NCBI GenBank assembly: GCA_017542125.1
Contig: JAFXXU010000058.1
Span: 124,001-188,000, forward strand
Length of the DNA stretch: 64,000 bases
Source of the DNA: Ruminococcus sp.
GTDB taxonomy: Bacteria > Bacillota > Clostridia > Oscillospirales > Ruminococcaceae
Direction: 5' to 3'
The notes under the pieces are model-generated. The model made no database searches and was not told where the DNA came from. It worked only from the letters and a program-made list of their open reading frames with translations. Made by a program: the position numbers and the translations under genes. Of the stretch, positions 1-7,453 are shown one piece after another (within the stretch, counting starts at the first letter, position 1; every line of letters starts with the position of its first letter).

Positions 1-23
1 CAGGAAGCTCCACGCACGATCTG

Positions 24-38
24 ATAGGCTTTGCCTAT
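24..38. promoter_or_regulatory. Operator-like inverted repeat at the leftward start
   Basis: ATAGGC and GCCTAT are separated by TTT, a perfect 6-bp dyad. It sits just downstream of the -10 box of the leftward promoter, around the expected transcription start. That position suits a repressor operator or a short hairpin at the 5' end of the leftward transcript. The binding protein is unknown; the HTH proteins next door are candidates. Confidence 0.4.
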
Positions 39-42
39 TTGT

Positions 43-71
43 ATTATAGCCGTTTTTGCGAAGTTTGTCAA
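43..71 (-). promoter_or_regulatory. Leftward consensus sigma-A promoter
   Basis: On the minus strand TTGACA (66-71) is followed by a 17-bp spacer and TATAAT (43-48), a perfect match to the vegetative consensus. It would transcribe out of the window to the left. Back to back with a small rightward HTH gene, it looks like the classic divergent repressor/cro switch of a temperate phage, with the lysogeny genes to the left. Confidence 0.8.
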
Positions 72-121
72 GGTTTTGTATGTGAGTAACGCTTTCGGAG
101 GTGATAGTTATTTCGGACAAT

Positions 122-322
122 ATGCTTGACTTCAAGGGTGAAGTCGAAAAGTACAAGAAAATACATCGGCTCACTAACGAGGATATAGCCAAAGCGACAG
201 GATATGCAAAGACTACGATTGACAAGTTTATGTGCGAGTCAAACAGCTCAAAGACTACGATCAATATAGCAGTTGCGATCTCGGTAGCTTTTTCTATTCC
301 GTTTGAGGTTACGCAGATGTAA
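122..322 (+). CDS. Small Cro/XRE-like HTH DNA-binding protein
   Basis: A 66-residue protein that is almost entirely one helix-turn-helix domain: about residues 7-60 carry the LTNEDIAKATGYAKTTIDKF pattern typical of phage Cro/XRE proteins. It is the first rightward gene opposite the leftward promoter, so a Cro-like role at the lysis/lysogeny switch is likely. The start is uncertain. The only good Shine-Dalgarno (GGAGG, 97-101) is about 8 nt before an ATT codon at 110 and 20 nt before the ATG used here; a GTG at 101 overlaps the SD itself. A rare ATT start is therefore possible. Confidence 0.7.
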   Translation: MLDFKGEVEKYKKIHRLTNEDIAKATGYAKTTIDKFMCESNSSKTTINIAVAISVAFSIPFEVTQM

Positions 323-363
323 TTCCCTTGTAGATATTATAACACGTGAAAGGTGGGAAAACA

Positions 364-861
364 ATGGCATCAGGTCAGATGAAATGCACAGAGAATGTGT
401 ATTATCAAGCAAGAAAAGAAGCTGCTTTATACAACGACAAACTTGGCAGCCGAGAAGGAGCAGCAGAACTTCTCGGAATATCGGTAAGCTCGCTTGCAGA
501 CTACGAGTTAGGAATGACAAAGTTCGTTCCTGTTGACAAGGTCCTTCTTATGGCAGAGCTTTACAAGGCGCCGCAACTCAAAAACGGATACTGCAAATAT
601 GAATGTCCGTTAGGACAGCACAGACCATTTCCTGTTAAGATCGACACGGTTGAGCTTGCAACAGTAAAGTTCGTGAACGCTCTCAACGAGATAGACTTGC
701 GAAAGATACAGAACAACCTCATGTCGATCTCCTCGGACGGAAAAATCGACGACAGCGAAAAGGACGCTTTTCTTTCAATCGTAAGGCAACTCGGAGTTAT
801 CCAAGAGCAAATTGAGAGTCTGAGGCTGCTTGCCGAAAAGATAGGAGGTAGCTGTTATTGA
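364..861 (+). CDS. XRE-family HTH protein with C-terminal helical region
   Basis: 165 residues. About residues 20-60 contain an HTH signature (GSREGAAELLGISVSSLADYE). A Cys-containing linker (GYCKYECPLG) and a C-terminal helical segment follow (about 95-160; repeated Leu/Ile spacing, probable oligomerisation). The ATG is chosen for its AAGGTGGG ribosome site; an upstream in-frame GTG (346) overlaps that site. It follows the Cro-like gene and is probably a second early regulator. The target operator is unknown. Confidence 0.75.
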   Translation: MASGQMKCTENVYYQARKEAALYNDKLGSREGAAELLGISVSSLADYELGMTKFVPVDKVLLMAELYKAPQLKNGYCKYECPLGQHRPFPVKIDTVELATVKFVNALNEIDLRKIQNNLMSISSDGKIDDSEKDAFLSIVRQLGVIQEQIESLRLLAEKIGGSCY

Positions 862-1007
862 TCTCAAAGGAAGAAATGATAAAGCTGCTTGCCGAAGAGT
901 ATGACATCCATAACGAGCAGCAGCTCAATGAAGCTCTCAAAAAGTCCATGGTCGATATCTCGATTTTCTGCAACAAGGAGGAAAGCAATGAACGAAAAGT
1001 CGTTTAA
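858..1007 (+). CDS. Small hypothetical phage protein, 49 aa
   Basis: A short ORF starting with TTG, preceded by a strong AGGAGGT site at good spacing and overlapping the stop of the HTH gene by 4 bp, which implies translational coupling. The product is charged and probably helical (EEMIKLLAEEYDIHNEQQ). The next gene starts inside its 3' end. No family recognised. Confidence 0.5.
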   Translation: MISKEEMIKLLAEEYDIHNEQQLNEALKKSMVDISIFCNKEESNERKVV

Positions 1008-1239
1008 CTGCTGTATGTGCGAGACAATTAAGTTCTCGATAAAGCACAATGTCGTTGTTCCTGTCGAGACATTCAAGGATGTTATGGTCACAACTCTTGC
1101 AAAGCTCGCAAGGATATCCAAGCAGATCGAGTGCAGTCCCGACGAGTACCTTCCGTTGCTCTTTGCAGATTGTCTCAAAGAACATTATATGTTCGAGCTC
1201 ACGATCAACGGAGTCAACATGACGAAAGCAGAGGAGTGA
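988..1239 (+). CDS. Hypothetical phage protein with N-terminal CCMC motif
   Basis: 83 residues, started at the ATG with an AAGGAGG site. The N-terminus carries a Cys cluster (FNCCMCETIKFS) that could bind metal; the rest is probably mixed helix/strand. It sits between the HTH genes and the exonuclease in the early operon. Function not recognised. Confidence 0.6.
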   Translation: MNEKSFNCCMCETIKFSIKHNVVVPVETFKDVMVTTLAKLARISKQIECSPDEYLPLLFADCLKEHYMFELTINGVNMTKAEE

Positions 1240-1243
1240 TTAA

Positions 1244-1852
1244 ATGGATTTGAAAGATCTCGAGTTCGACGAGGAAAAGCACATATACAAGTTGAGAGGA
1301 ACTATCATCCCCTCCGTAACAACAGTTATGCGCCCTCTCTCGAACAGCCTGTACAAGACCGTTGACGAGAAAGTGTTGAATAAGGCGGCAGCCAAAGGAA
1401 CCGCAGTTCACAACGCTATCGAGAATTTGATTAAGTTCGGTATAGACGATTGCCCGGAGGAGTATCACGGATATTTCGACGCATATCTCGCTTGGAGGAA
1501 TGAGTACAATCCCGAGATACTGTCCGCAGAACAGAAAGTCTATCATAAGACAATGCTTTACGCCGGGACAATAGACTGCGTATGCCGAATTGGAAGCGAC
1601 AAGATGATCGTTGACTATAAGACGTCGTATGCAATCAACGGTATGCTGACAGGAGTTCAGACAGAAGCCTATGCAAAGGCGTATGAGACCCACTACGACA
1701 GGATCGACAAGAAAGCTATCCTGCATCTCAAAAAGGACGGCACTTACGATTTTGTCAAGTACAAGAAAAACGACACGGAGTCGTGGAACGTGTTTATAGC
1801 GTTGCTCACGATACACAATCACATCGAAAAACATCTACATCAAGGAGGATAA
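1244..1852 (+). CDS. PD-(D/E)XK family nuclease (RecB/Cas4-like phage exonuclease)
   Basis: 202 residues. A conserved His/Glu segment (KGTAVHNAIENL, about 50-62) is followed by the catalytic pattern AGTIDCV...KMIVDYKTS (about 107-130), in which Asp, Asp and Lys form the PD-(D/E)XK metal site. This family supplies the 5'-3' resection step beside RecT/Bet annealases. Here the Bet-like gene lies two genes downstream in the same operon, so the pair probably forms a two-component recombination system acting on phage DNA ends. A repair nuclease role alone is the alternative. Confidence 0.85.
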   Translation: MDLKDLEFDEEKHIYKLRGTIIPSVTTVMRPLSNSLYKTVDEKVLNKAAAKGTAVHNAIENLIKFGIDDCPEEYHGYFDAYLAWRNEYNPEILSAEQKVYHKTMLYAGTIDCVCRIGSDKMIVDYKTSYAINGMLTGVQTEAYAKAYETHYDRIDKKAILHLKKDGTYDFVKYKKNDTESWNVFIALLTIHNHIEKHLHQGG

Positions 1853-1857
1853 TTAAA

Positions 1858-2562
1858 ATGGCAGAGAATGTTACAGCGGTACTGAATGTACCTATGGCAA
1901 AGGAAGAAACCGAGCTTTCGACAAAGGTAAGCGGCATCGAGTTCGAGGCAGAGAGCATTGTTGTCAACAGTCCCGAGTCTTTTGAGGAGGCAGGAAATCT
2001 GCTGAAACAGGTCAAGAAAATGGCTAAGAACGTAGTCGAGTTCTTCAAGCCTATGAAAGAGCAGGCTCACAAGGCTCACGCTGCTATCTGTGAGAGGGAG
2101 AACGAAATGAAGAAGCCCCTCACCAAGGCCGAGAAAGTCCTCAAAGAAAGCATGGGGCGTTTCGCAGAGGAGCAGGAGCGCAAGCGCAGAGAGGAAGCTG
2201 AAAGAGCGAGGCTTGAAGCCGAAAGGCTTGCCAAGGAGAAGCTCGCAGAGGCTATCGCAGCCGACGAGAACGGCGATGCAGAGGCGAGTGCAATGGCTAT
2301 GCTCGATGCAGAGTATGCAGAAAGAAGCGCATCGCAGCCGGTAGTCCTCACTCCTCAGACAAAGGTTGAGGGCATCAGCACCAAAAAAGATTATGAGATC
2401 GTTAGCATTGACGAAGACAAGGTTCCTTGCGACGTCAACGGAATGGTCATAAGGCCCGTCGATAAGGCAGCAGTTCTGAGACTTATTAAAGCCTCCAAGG
2501 GCAAGATCAAGATCGAGGGCGTGACATACAGAGAGACAGTTTCGCTGTCAGTAAGAACGTAA
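1858..2562 (+). CDS. Coiled-coil phage protein of the recombination module
   Basis: 234 residues. The centre (about 85-165) is a long, highly charged coiled coil rich in Glu, Arg and Ala (EEQERKRREEAERARLEAER). The C-terminal 60 residues look like a small folded domain. It lies between the exonuclease and the Bet annealase, a slot often filled by accessory recombination or nuclease-inhibitor proteins such as Gam-like factors; that role is inference from position. Start has an AAGGAGG site. Confidence 0.65.
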   Translation: MAENVTAVLNVPMAKEETELSTKVSGIEFEAESIVVNSPESFEEAGNLLKQVKKMAKNVVEFFKPMKEQAHKAHAAICERENEMKKPLTKAEKVLKESMGRFAEEQERKRREEAERARLEAERLAKEKLAEAIAADENGDAEASAMAMLDAEYAERSASQPVVLTPQTKVEGISTKKDYEIVSIDEDKVPCDVNGMVIRPVDKAAVLRLIKASKGKIKIEGVTYRETVSLSVRT

Positions 2563-2578
2563 TGGAGGTAATGCAGAA

Positions 2579-3412
2579 ATGGCAAATGCGCAGAACAATC
2601 AGATAGTGATTGCGCCTGTTTCGTATGAAACTGCGCTCGGTCCTATCACCTTAACCCCGGAGGATGTTGTCAATTTCCTCGCAAGAGGAAACAGCGATCT
2701 CACAGCAAAAGAGATCAAGATGTTTATGGAGCTCTGCAAGTTTCAGAGGCTCAACCCGTTCGTGAACGAAGCCTATCCTATCAAATTTGGTGGAGACTTC
2801 CAAATGGTAGTCGGTTACGAGGCATACAAGCGCAGAGCCGAAGAAGCCCCGACGTACAGAGGGAGGAAGTCAGGCATCGTTGTTCTCAGAGGGGACACCA
2901 TTGTTCAGAAAGAGGGAACGTGCCTCTATCCCGGCGAAAAGCTGATAGGCGGTTGGTGCAGGGTTTTCCGTGAACGCAACGGAAAAGAGGACGAGACCTT
3001 CAAGGAAGTCGGCTTCGACGAGTACAACAAGGGACAGGCTAACTGGAAGACCAAGCCTTGCACGATGATCGAAAAGGTAGCCGTTTCACAGGCCCTCAGA
3101 GCAGCGTACCCGAAAGACTATGAGGGAATGTATATCTCTGAGGAGATATCTCCCGTTCCCACGGTAGAGAGAGCCGACGGAACAGTTGAGATCATAGATG
3201 CCGAGATCATAGAGCCGCAGCGCATCACCCAAGAGCAGAGACAGGCTCTTTTCACCCTCGCGCAAGAGGGACTCGGAAAGGAGGAGGGCAACGCTCTTAT
3301 CAAGAAGATGATAGACTCCCGTGGGCTCACCTCAACCTCTGATATGACAGTCGATGTGTACGATGATATCGTTGCGGAGATCAGAACTATCATAGAGAGT
3401 ACCAAAGTATAA
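2579..3412 (+). CDS. bet: Bet/RecT-family single-strand annealing protein
   Basis: 277 residues, matching phage recombination protein Bet. The N-terminal two thirds carry the family pattern: LTAKEIKMFMELCKFQRLNPF at about 40-60, then FQMVVGYEAYKRRA, and a basic segment ending in KPCTMIEKVAVSQALRAAYP. The last ~75 residues are a variable acidic tail. The protein binds ssDNA and anneals complementary strands, working with the upstream PD-(D/E)XK exonuclease. Bet-type is preferred over classical RecT because of the QRLNPF and VGYEAY motifs. Confidence 0.9.
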   Translation: MANAQNNQIVIAPVSYETALGPITLTPEDVVNFLARGNSDLTAKEIKMFMELCKFQRLNPFVNEAYPIKFGGDFQMVVGYEAYKRRAEEAPTYRGRKSGIVVLRGDTIVQKEGTCLYPGEKLIGGWCRVFRERNGKEDETFKEVGFDEYNKGQANWKTKPCTMIEKVAVSQALRAAYPKDYEGMYISEEISPVPTVERADGTVEIIDAEIIEPQRITQEQRQALFTLAQEGLGKEEGNALIKKMIDSRGLTSTSDMTVDVYDDIVAEIRTIIESTKV

Positions 3413-3423
3413 GGAGTGATCTT

Positions 3424-4239
3424 GTGGCAGCTCCGATCAAAGACGGTCTTGACTATTTTCCCCTCGATTGCGATTTCTTCTACGACCCGAAGATAAAGAG
3501 CGTAAGAGTCAGATTGAAAAACGACGGGCTCGTTGTTTATCTGTATTTCATCAGCCTCATATACCGCGATCACGGGTATTATGTCGAATGTAATAAGTTT
3601 ACTATCCTCGGAGTCGCTGACACCGTTCACGTTTCCGAGGAGGATGTAATCAAGTTTTTGGAGTTCGCCGTAGATGACAGCTTGCTTTTCGACAATGACA
3701 TCTACCGGAGGTACGGCATCCTCACATCGAGAGCCGTTCAGAAGCGTTTCCAAAAAATTAAAAAAGTTGTCGGCGCAAAACGCAAGGTCAATGTTAGAGC
3801 CGATCTATGGCTGCTCTCAGATACAGATACAGAGCCGTATATCGAGATCATCGGAGAACGCTCACCGAAAGAAGCCGATAAATCCGAGAATAACGACAGT
3901 TTATCCTCGGATTTACCCGTAAAGGAAAGTAAAGTAAATAAAAGTAAAGTAAAGGATAATAAGAAGAAGTACGCAGACGCAGTTTTGATGACCGAAAAGG
4001 AGTACGATAAGCTCTTGGAGTCACGCCCGAAACCCTTTATAGACAAGTGCATAGAGGTGCTGAACAACTATAAGCTATCGTCCGGGAAGACATACAAGTC
4101 AGACTACCATGCTATCCTTAGTTGGGTATGCGACAAGGTCACGAAAGAACATCCCGACTTATTGAAGCAAAAGACTGCGCCTACAACAACCTCGTTTGAA
4201 AACCCGTGGAGTGATGAAATTGGAAAAGCCGGTGTTTAA
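3424..4239 (+). CDS. Replisome organiser / replication initiation protein (Lin1244/DUF4373-like N-terminus)
   Basis: 271 residues, GTG start with an AAGGAGTG site. Residues ~5-100 resemble the Lin1244/Lin1753-type winged-helix domain of phage initiators (DYFPLDCDFFYDPKIKSVR). A polar linker (about 140-180) is encoded by the origin-like repeats and reads as KESKVNKSKVKDNKKK. The C-terminal ~90 residues resemble the helicase-loader-interacting part of such initiators. It probably binds the iterons inside its own gene and recruits the DnaC-like loader encoded by the overlapping next gene. Role inferred from family and position. Confidence 0.8.
   Translation: MAAPIKDGLDYFPLDCDFFYDPKIKSVRVRLKNDGLVVYLYFISLIYRDHGYYVECNKFTILGVADTVHVSEEDVIKFLEFAVDDSLLFDNDIYRRYGILTSRAVQKRFQKIKKVVGAKRKVNVRADLWLLSDTDTEPYIEIIGERSPKEADKSENNDSLSSDLPVKESKVNKSKVKDNKKKYADAVLMTEKEYDKLLESRPKPFIDKCIEVLNNYKLSSGKTYKSDYHAILSWVCDKVTKEHPDLLKQKTAPTTTSFENPWSDEIGKAGV
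3879..3962. repeat. Probable phage replication origin inside the initiator gene
   Basis: A perfect 10-bp inverted repeat (TAAATCCGAG at 3879-3888, CTCGGATTTA at 3906-3915) is followed at once by an A-rich run of AAAGTAAAGT-type direct repeats (about 3918-3962). Phages of Gram-positive hosts often carry the origin as iterons in the linker part of the replisome organiser gene, which is where this lies. A degenerate copy in opposite orientation occurs at 38846-38935. Confidence 0.65.
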
Positions 4240-5077
4240 CGGAGTCATCGAAGGACTCGTCGCAAAGTCTCTCAAAGGAGTCCACCGCAGAGAGAACGAC
4301 TATGATGTTGACGGCCTCCTGCATTGTGGAACGTGTCACAAGCCTAAACAGATGTACGTCGATATGCTCAACAAGAGATTTACCGTAGGCATTATGTGTG
4401 ACTGCGAAAGGGAGGAATATAGGCTGAAAAAGGCAGAGGAAGAACGTATCGCTTTCGCTGAAATGGTGTCTGCCAATAGAAAGATATCCGGGCTCCCTCC
4501 GAGTGCGATAGCAAACTCATTCTTGACCACAGAGATCACGAACGATAACAAGACGCAGTTCATGTACTGCAAGAACTATGCTGAAAAGTTTGAAACATTC
4601 CTTGGAAACGGAAAGGGGCTCCTGCTTTATGGAGCCCCCGGTACTGGAAAATCTCATCTTGCCTCCTGCATAGCGAACAGGATCCTCGACAACGGATTTA
4701 GAGTAAAGTTTGTTTCGGCTATCAACCTTGCAAGCCTTATGAGCTTTCAGACCAAAGATGATTTTGAGAGATATCTGAACAGCTTCCTCGACCCGGAACT
4801 CCTTATAGTCGATGACCTCGGAGCAGAGAGGGACACGAGCTATGCTCTCGAAAGGGTACATGACATCATAGAATACAGAGTGAACACTGGAAAGCCGATG
4901 ATCGTCACCACGAACTATGACCTCGGAGAAATGAAGAATGAAACCGAGATCAGAAAGAGAAGGATGTTTGACAGACTGTTTGGATGCTGCTTTGCAATCT
5001 CGTTTCAAGGAGTATCGTACAGGCGCAAAATTGCAGGGACATCATTCTCGGAAATGAAAAAGCTATTGGAGGATTGA
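4214..5077 (+). CDS. DnaC/IstB-like AAA+ helicase loader
   Basis: 287 residues. An N-terminal Cys cluster (CGTCHKPK, then CDCEREEY) comes before the AAA+ core: Walker A GAPGTGKSH (about 142-150), Walker B LLIVDDLGAER (about 197-207), sensor-1 MIVTTNYD (about 236-243) and a Box VII-like arginine region. The family loads the replicative helicase at origins. The gene overlaps the initiator by 26 bp, which supports a joint job at the origin. The ATG with the GGAG site is preferred to an upstream TTG. Confidence 0.88.
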   Translation: MKLEKPVFNGVIEGLVAKSLKGVHRRENDYDVDGLLHCGTCHKPKQMYVDMLNKRFTVGIMCDCEREEYRLKKAEEERIAFAEMVSANRKISGLPPSAIANSFLTTEITNDNKTQFMYCKNYAEKFETFLGNGKGLLLYGAPGTGKSHLASCIANRILDNGFRVKFVSAINLASLMSFQTKDDFERYLNSFLDPELLIVDDLGAERDTSYALERVHDIIEYRVNTGKPMIVTTNYDLGEMKNETEIRKRRMFDRLFGCCFAISFQGVSYRRKIAGTSFSEMKKLLED

Positions 5078-5078
5078 G

Positions 5079-5249
5079 ATGAAGAAATTGATAGAACTTA
5101 AAGTTGCAAACGAAGCCGACAGACTTGCGATAGCAAGCATCCTCATCAAGAATGGCTATGTTTGCTCACAGGCAAAGACCAAAGACGAGAGCACGCAGAA
5201 AGCGACATACAAGCTGTTCGTCTATCAGCAGGAGGCGCCTGGAGAATGA
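5079..5249 (+). CDS. Small hypothetical phage protein, 56 aa
   Basis: Starts one base after the helicase-loader stop, with a GGAGG ribosome site inside that gene's end, and overlaps the next gene's start by 4 bp. The product (MKKLIELKVANEADRLAIA...) is predicted to be a small alpha/beta protein. Genes of this size often sit between DnaC and RusA in such phages. Function unknown. Confidence 0.6.
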   Translation: MKKLIELKVANEADRLAIASILIKNGYVCSQAKTKDESTQKATYKLFVYQQEAPGE

Positions 5250-5779
5250 TATACAGAGATTACGTTAGGTTTTCTGTTCTCGGACAGCCGATAGGAAAAG
5301 GCAGACCAAAGTTCACATCTTACGGCAAGTATCCGAGGGCATATACTCCTGAGAAGACTGCATCGTTTGAGAACCTTGTGAAAATGGAGTACCGTAGGCA
5401 ATGCAAAGATAAGCGTTTCGCCGACGACGCCATGATAGGAATAGTGATATATGCTTATTATGCTATCCCAAAATCCGCGTCGAAGAAGAAAAAAGAGGCT
5501 ATGCTCAGACGGCTCATAAGGCCCACTGTAAAGCCCGATTACGACAACATAGCGAAGATCGTCAGCGACGCCCTTAATGGGATAGCCTATGCAGATGACA
5601 AGAACATAGTTGACTCCGCTGTTCACAAGTTCTACTCATACACCCCCGGGATCTTCGTTGAGTTGTATAACGCCAAAGGCATAGCAATGAATTTGAGCTT
5701 TACATCTACCGAAGCAGCAATGACCGAGTCGCTTCTGAATTTGAAGTACCCCCACGAAGACCGCTTTTTCGGTATATAG
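5246..5779 (+). CDS. rusA: RusA-family Holliday-junction resolvase
   Basis: 177 residues. The N-terminus is the family pattern FSVLGQPIGKGRPKF, and the catalytic core shows KPDYDNIAKIVSDALNG followed by ADDKNIV, whose acidic residues bind the metal. RusA enzymes cut four-way junctions formed during recombination-dependent replication, which fits the adjoining Bet, exonuclease and helicase-loader genes. The ATG overlapping the previous stop matches the family N-terminus; an upstream ATG in the same frame would add a non-homologous 28 residues. Confidence 0.9.
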   Translation: MIYRDYVRFSVLGQPIGKGRPKFTSYGKYPRAYTPEKTASFENLVKMEYRRQCKDKRFADDAMIGIVIYAYYAIPKSASKKKKEAMLRRLIRPTVKPDYDNIAKIVSDALNGIAYADDKNIVDSAVHKFYSYTPGIFVELYNAKGIAMNLSFTSTEAAMTESLLNLKYPHEDRFFGI

Positions 5780-5793
5780 AAAGTGAGGCTCGA

Positions 5794-6030
5794 ATGAAAA
5801 CAGTTGACTGGTCGGAAGACCATTACGGAGAGGGAATAATAATTGCCGTATGCGACCAATGCGGTAAAGAGGCAGAGTCGGATCCATTCTTCGACAATGA
5901 CCCCGACTATAAAGCCTTTCAAGCAGAGCTCCGTAAGAAAGGGTGGACATCCACCCAAGTAAACTACCGTTGGAAAGATTTCTGCTGCGAGAGTTGCAGA
6001 AATCAGTTTATAAAGAGATTTGGAGGATAA
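5794..6030 (+). CDS. Small zinc-finger-like phage protein, 78 aa
   Basis: Two Cys pairs (CDQCGKE near residue 20 and CCESCRNQF near 66) are spaced as in a small treble-clef or zinc-ribbon fold. It lies between the resolvase and the SSB-like gene. Many such short zinc proteins occur in phage early operons; nucleic-acid binding is plausible but not shown. Confidence 0.65.
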   Translation: MKTVDWSEDHYGEGIIIAVCDQCGKEAESDPFFDNDPDYKAFQAELRKKGWTSTQVNYRWKDFCCESCRNQFIKRFGG

Positions 6031-6035
6031 TTCAA

Positions 6036-6560
6036 ATGGCAGAAAAAGTGTATGACCTCGACATCAACTCGGAAGCGTTCAACGCTTTCAAACTCGACTT
6101 TAATGCTATTCTCAAAGCCCTGCTCCACGCTATGAGTAAGAACGGCGCAGAGAATGGAGAAATCGCTGTTTCGTTGAAAGTCAACATCGAGGAGAAAGAC
6201 GTCATCGACAGAGGATATCAGAGAGCAGCGAATGTTCCCTCGTTCGACCACAAGATCACCTCAAAGATGCAGTTCAAGAACGAGAAGAAAGGCTCCCTCT
6301 CCGGCAACTTTGAACTTGTTTACGACGAAGAGAAGAACGAGTGGTGCATCAAGGAGATAAGAGACGATCAGATCTCGTTCTTCGATGACGGCTCGGAAGC
6401 GCAGGAGTGTGTTGACGCCGGCGAGATCATTGACGTCGAATGCTCAGAGTCCGATGATGACAAGTCGCTCGAAGGACCTGACAGGCTTATGCTTGGCGTT
6501 TCGGAGGACCCCGACGACTTCGACACGAGCGACATCTCAGAAGATGACTTGCCTTACTGA
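6036..6560 (+). CDS. Possible SSB-like protein with acidic C-terminal tail
   Basis: 174 residues. The first ~115 residues look like a beta-rich domain (FDHKITSKMQFKNEKKGSLSGNFELVYDEE). The last ~50 are strongly acidic and end in EDDLPY, close to the DDLPF/DIPF tip that bacterial SSB proteins use to recruit replication and repair partners. Its place in the replication operon supports ssDNA binding. The N-terminal domain is not recognisably a standard OB fold by eye, so the function is inferred from the tail and context. Confidence 0.5.
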   Translation: MAEKVYDLDINSEAFNAFKLDFNAILKALLHAMSKNGAENGEIAVSLKVNIEEKDVIDRGYQRAANVPSFDHKITSKMQFKNEKKGSLSGNFELVYDEEKNEWCIKEIRDDQISFFDDGSEAQECVDAGEIIDVECSESDDDKSLEGPDRLMLGVSEDPDDFDTSDISEDDLPY

Positions 6561-6751
6561 TGCTCAAAGTTAAAAAGAGTGACGGACGCTGCATCTGCTG
6601 TCGAAAGGCAGACGATAGGACGGCCCTCGGGCTTCTTCTCTGCACAAGATGCAGCAGCGTCTTGTCAAGCTCAATGAGAGAGAACAAGGTCGAAAAACAA
6701 AGAGAGAGGTCAAAACACTATGACGAACAGAAAGATAAAAGACTACCATAA
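6560..6751 (+). CDS. Small CxxC zinc-binding phage protein, 63 aa
   Basis: Starts on the last base of the previous stop (TGATG overlap). It has CICCRK near residue 11 and CTRC near 28, a four-cysteine zinc-knuckle pattern, followed by a charged helical tail. It overlaps the start of the next gene by 32 bp. Function unknown. Confidence 0.55.
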   Translation: MLKVKKSDGRCICCRKADDRTALGLLLCTRCSSVLSSSMRENKVEKQRERSKHYDEQKDKRLP

Positions 6752-7334
6752 GAACAAGCTGCTGCTCGACGTCCTCACCGATAATTTCAAAATGCTGTGT
6801 ACGCTCCTCATCATCCTGCACGAGTGCTATCCCAAGAAGTTTTACAAGCTCAATGTGCAGAGGTGGCTTGAAGAATACGTTGACACTTGCAATCAGATGA
6901 ACGAGTACGAGCGTGACGGAGCCTATGACTACAAGATGAAACAGCTCTGTGATGCTTGCGGCATAGATGATAGCAGATCAATGGCTATTGCAAAGAAGAA
7001 CGCATCTCAAAGCTACAACATCCCGAATATGATCGTCCTCCGGGACAATGTAAAGTTAGCTCTTGTCCACACCTCCCTCAGTTTTGGAATAGGCAGGCAG
7101 AGGCTCGAAAACGTCATCTCCCTTATGCTTGAACGCAGATACGATGATTGGAGAGACAGAGCTCATGAGTTAGGCATCGAGTTCAACGATGACCGAGACC
7201 GACTCGATTATAGGAAGCTGAAACCCAAAGAGGACAAGCCGGACACCTTCAAGGAACGCAACGAGGCTCTCGAAAAGTTGAACCAATACAGAGCATACGT
7301 CGAGTACCTTTCAACGCAGGAGCAGGAAGAATAA
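6720..7334 (+). CDS. Hypothetical phage protein, 204 aa
   Basis: A charged, mainly helical protein with no motif I can name. The middle part (QSYNIPNMIVLRDNVKLALVHTSLSFGIGRQRLENV) looks like a folded core and the C-terminus is Glu/Lys rich. It is the last gene before the small intergenic region that carries the minus-strand RNA, upstream of the late regulator. Start has a GAGAGGT site. Confidence 0.6.
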   Translation: MTNRKIKDYHKNKLLLDVLTDNFKMLCTLLIILHECYPKKFYKLNVQRWLEEYVDTCNQMNEYERDGAYDYKMKQLCDACGIDDSRSMAIAKKNASQSYNIPNMIVLRDNVKLALVHTSLSFGIGRQRLENVISLMLERRYDDWRDRAHELGIEFNDDRDRLDYRKLKPKEDKPDTFKERNEALEKLNQYRAYVEYLSTQEQEE

Positions 7335-7399
7335 AAAATAGACCCGCTGCCCGAAAGCAGCGAGTCCTCCGTTTGATCGAAAAACAAAACATCAAGGTC
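7333..7399 (-). ncRNA. Probable ~67-nt minus-strand small RNA (antisense to late-regulator leader)
   Basis: A perfect minus-strand promoter (7406-7434) would start a transcript near 7399. About 33 nt later it meets a 10-bp hairpin (7341-7366, loop CCGAAA on the plus strand) that is fully paired only in the minus-strand RNA, where a U-G wobble replaces a C-A mismatch. A UAUUUUUUAU tract follows: a typical rho-independent terminator. No start codon with a useful ribosome site is inside, so it is probably a regulatory RNA. It is complementary to the region just upstream of the ArpU-like gene. Expression is predicted, not shown. Confidence 0.65.
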
Positions 7400-7405
7400 A
7401 ATGAT

Positions 7406-7434
7406 ATTATAGCACGAGTTTCAAATTTTGTCAA
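7406..7434 (-). promoter_or_regulatory. Minus-strand consensus promoter for the small RNA
   Basis: TTGACA (7429-7434) and TATAAT (7406-7411) on the minus strand are separated by exactly 17 bp. This matches the vegetative consensus in an otherwise rightward-transcribed early region, and no leftward gene follows within reach. Confidence 0.75.
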
Positions 7435-7453
7435 GTGGAGGGCTGAAAGAAAA

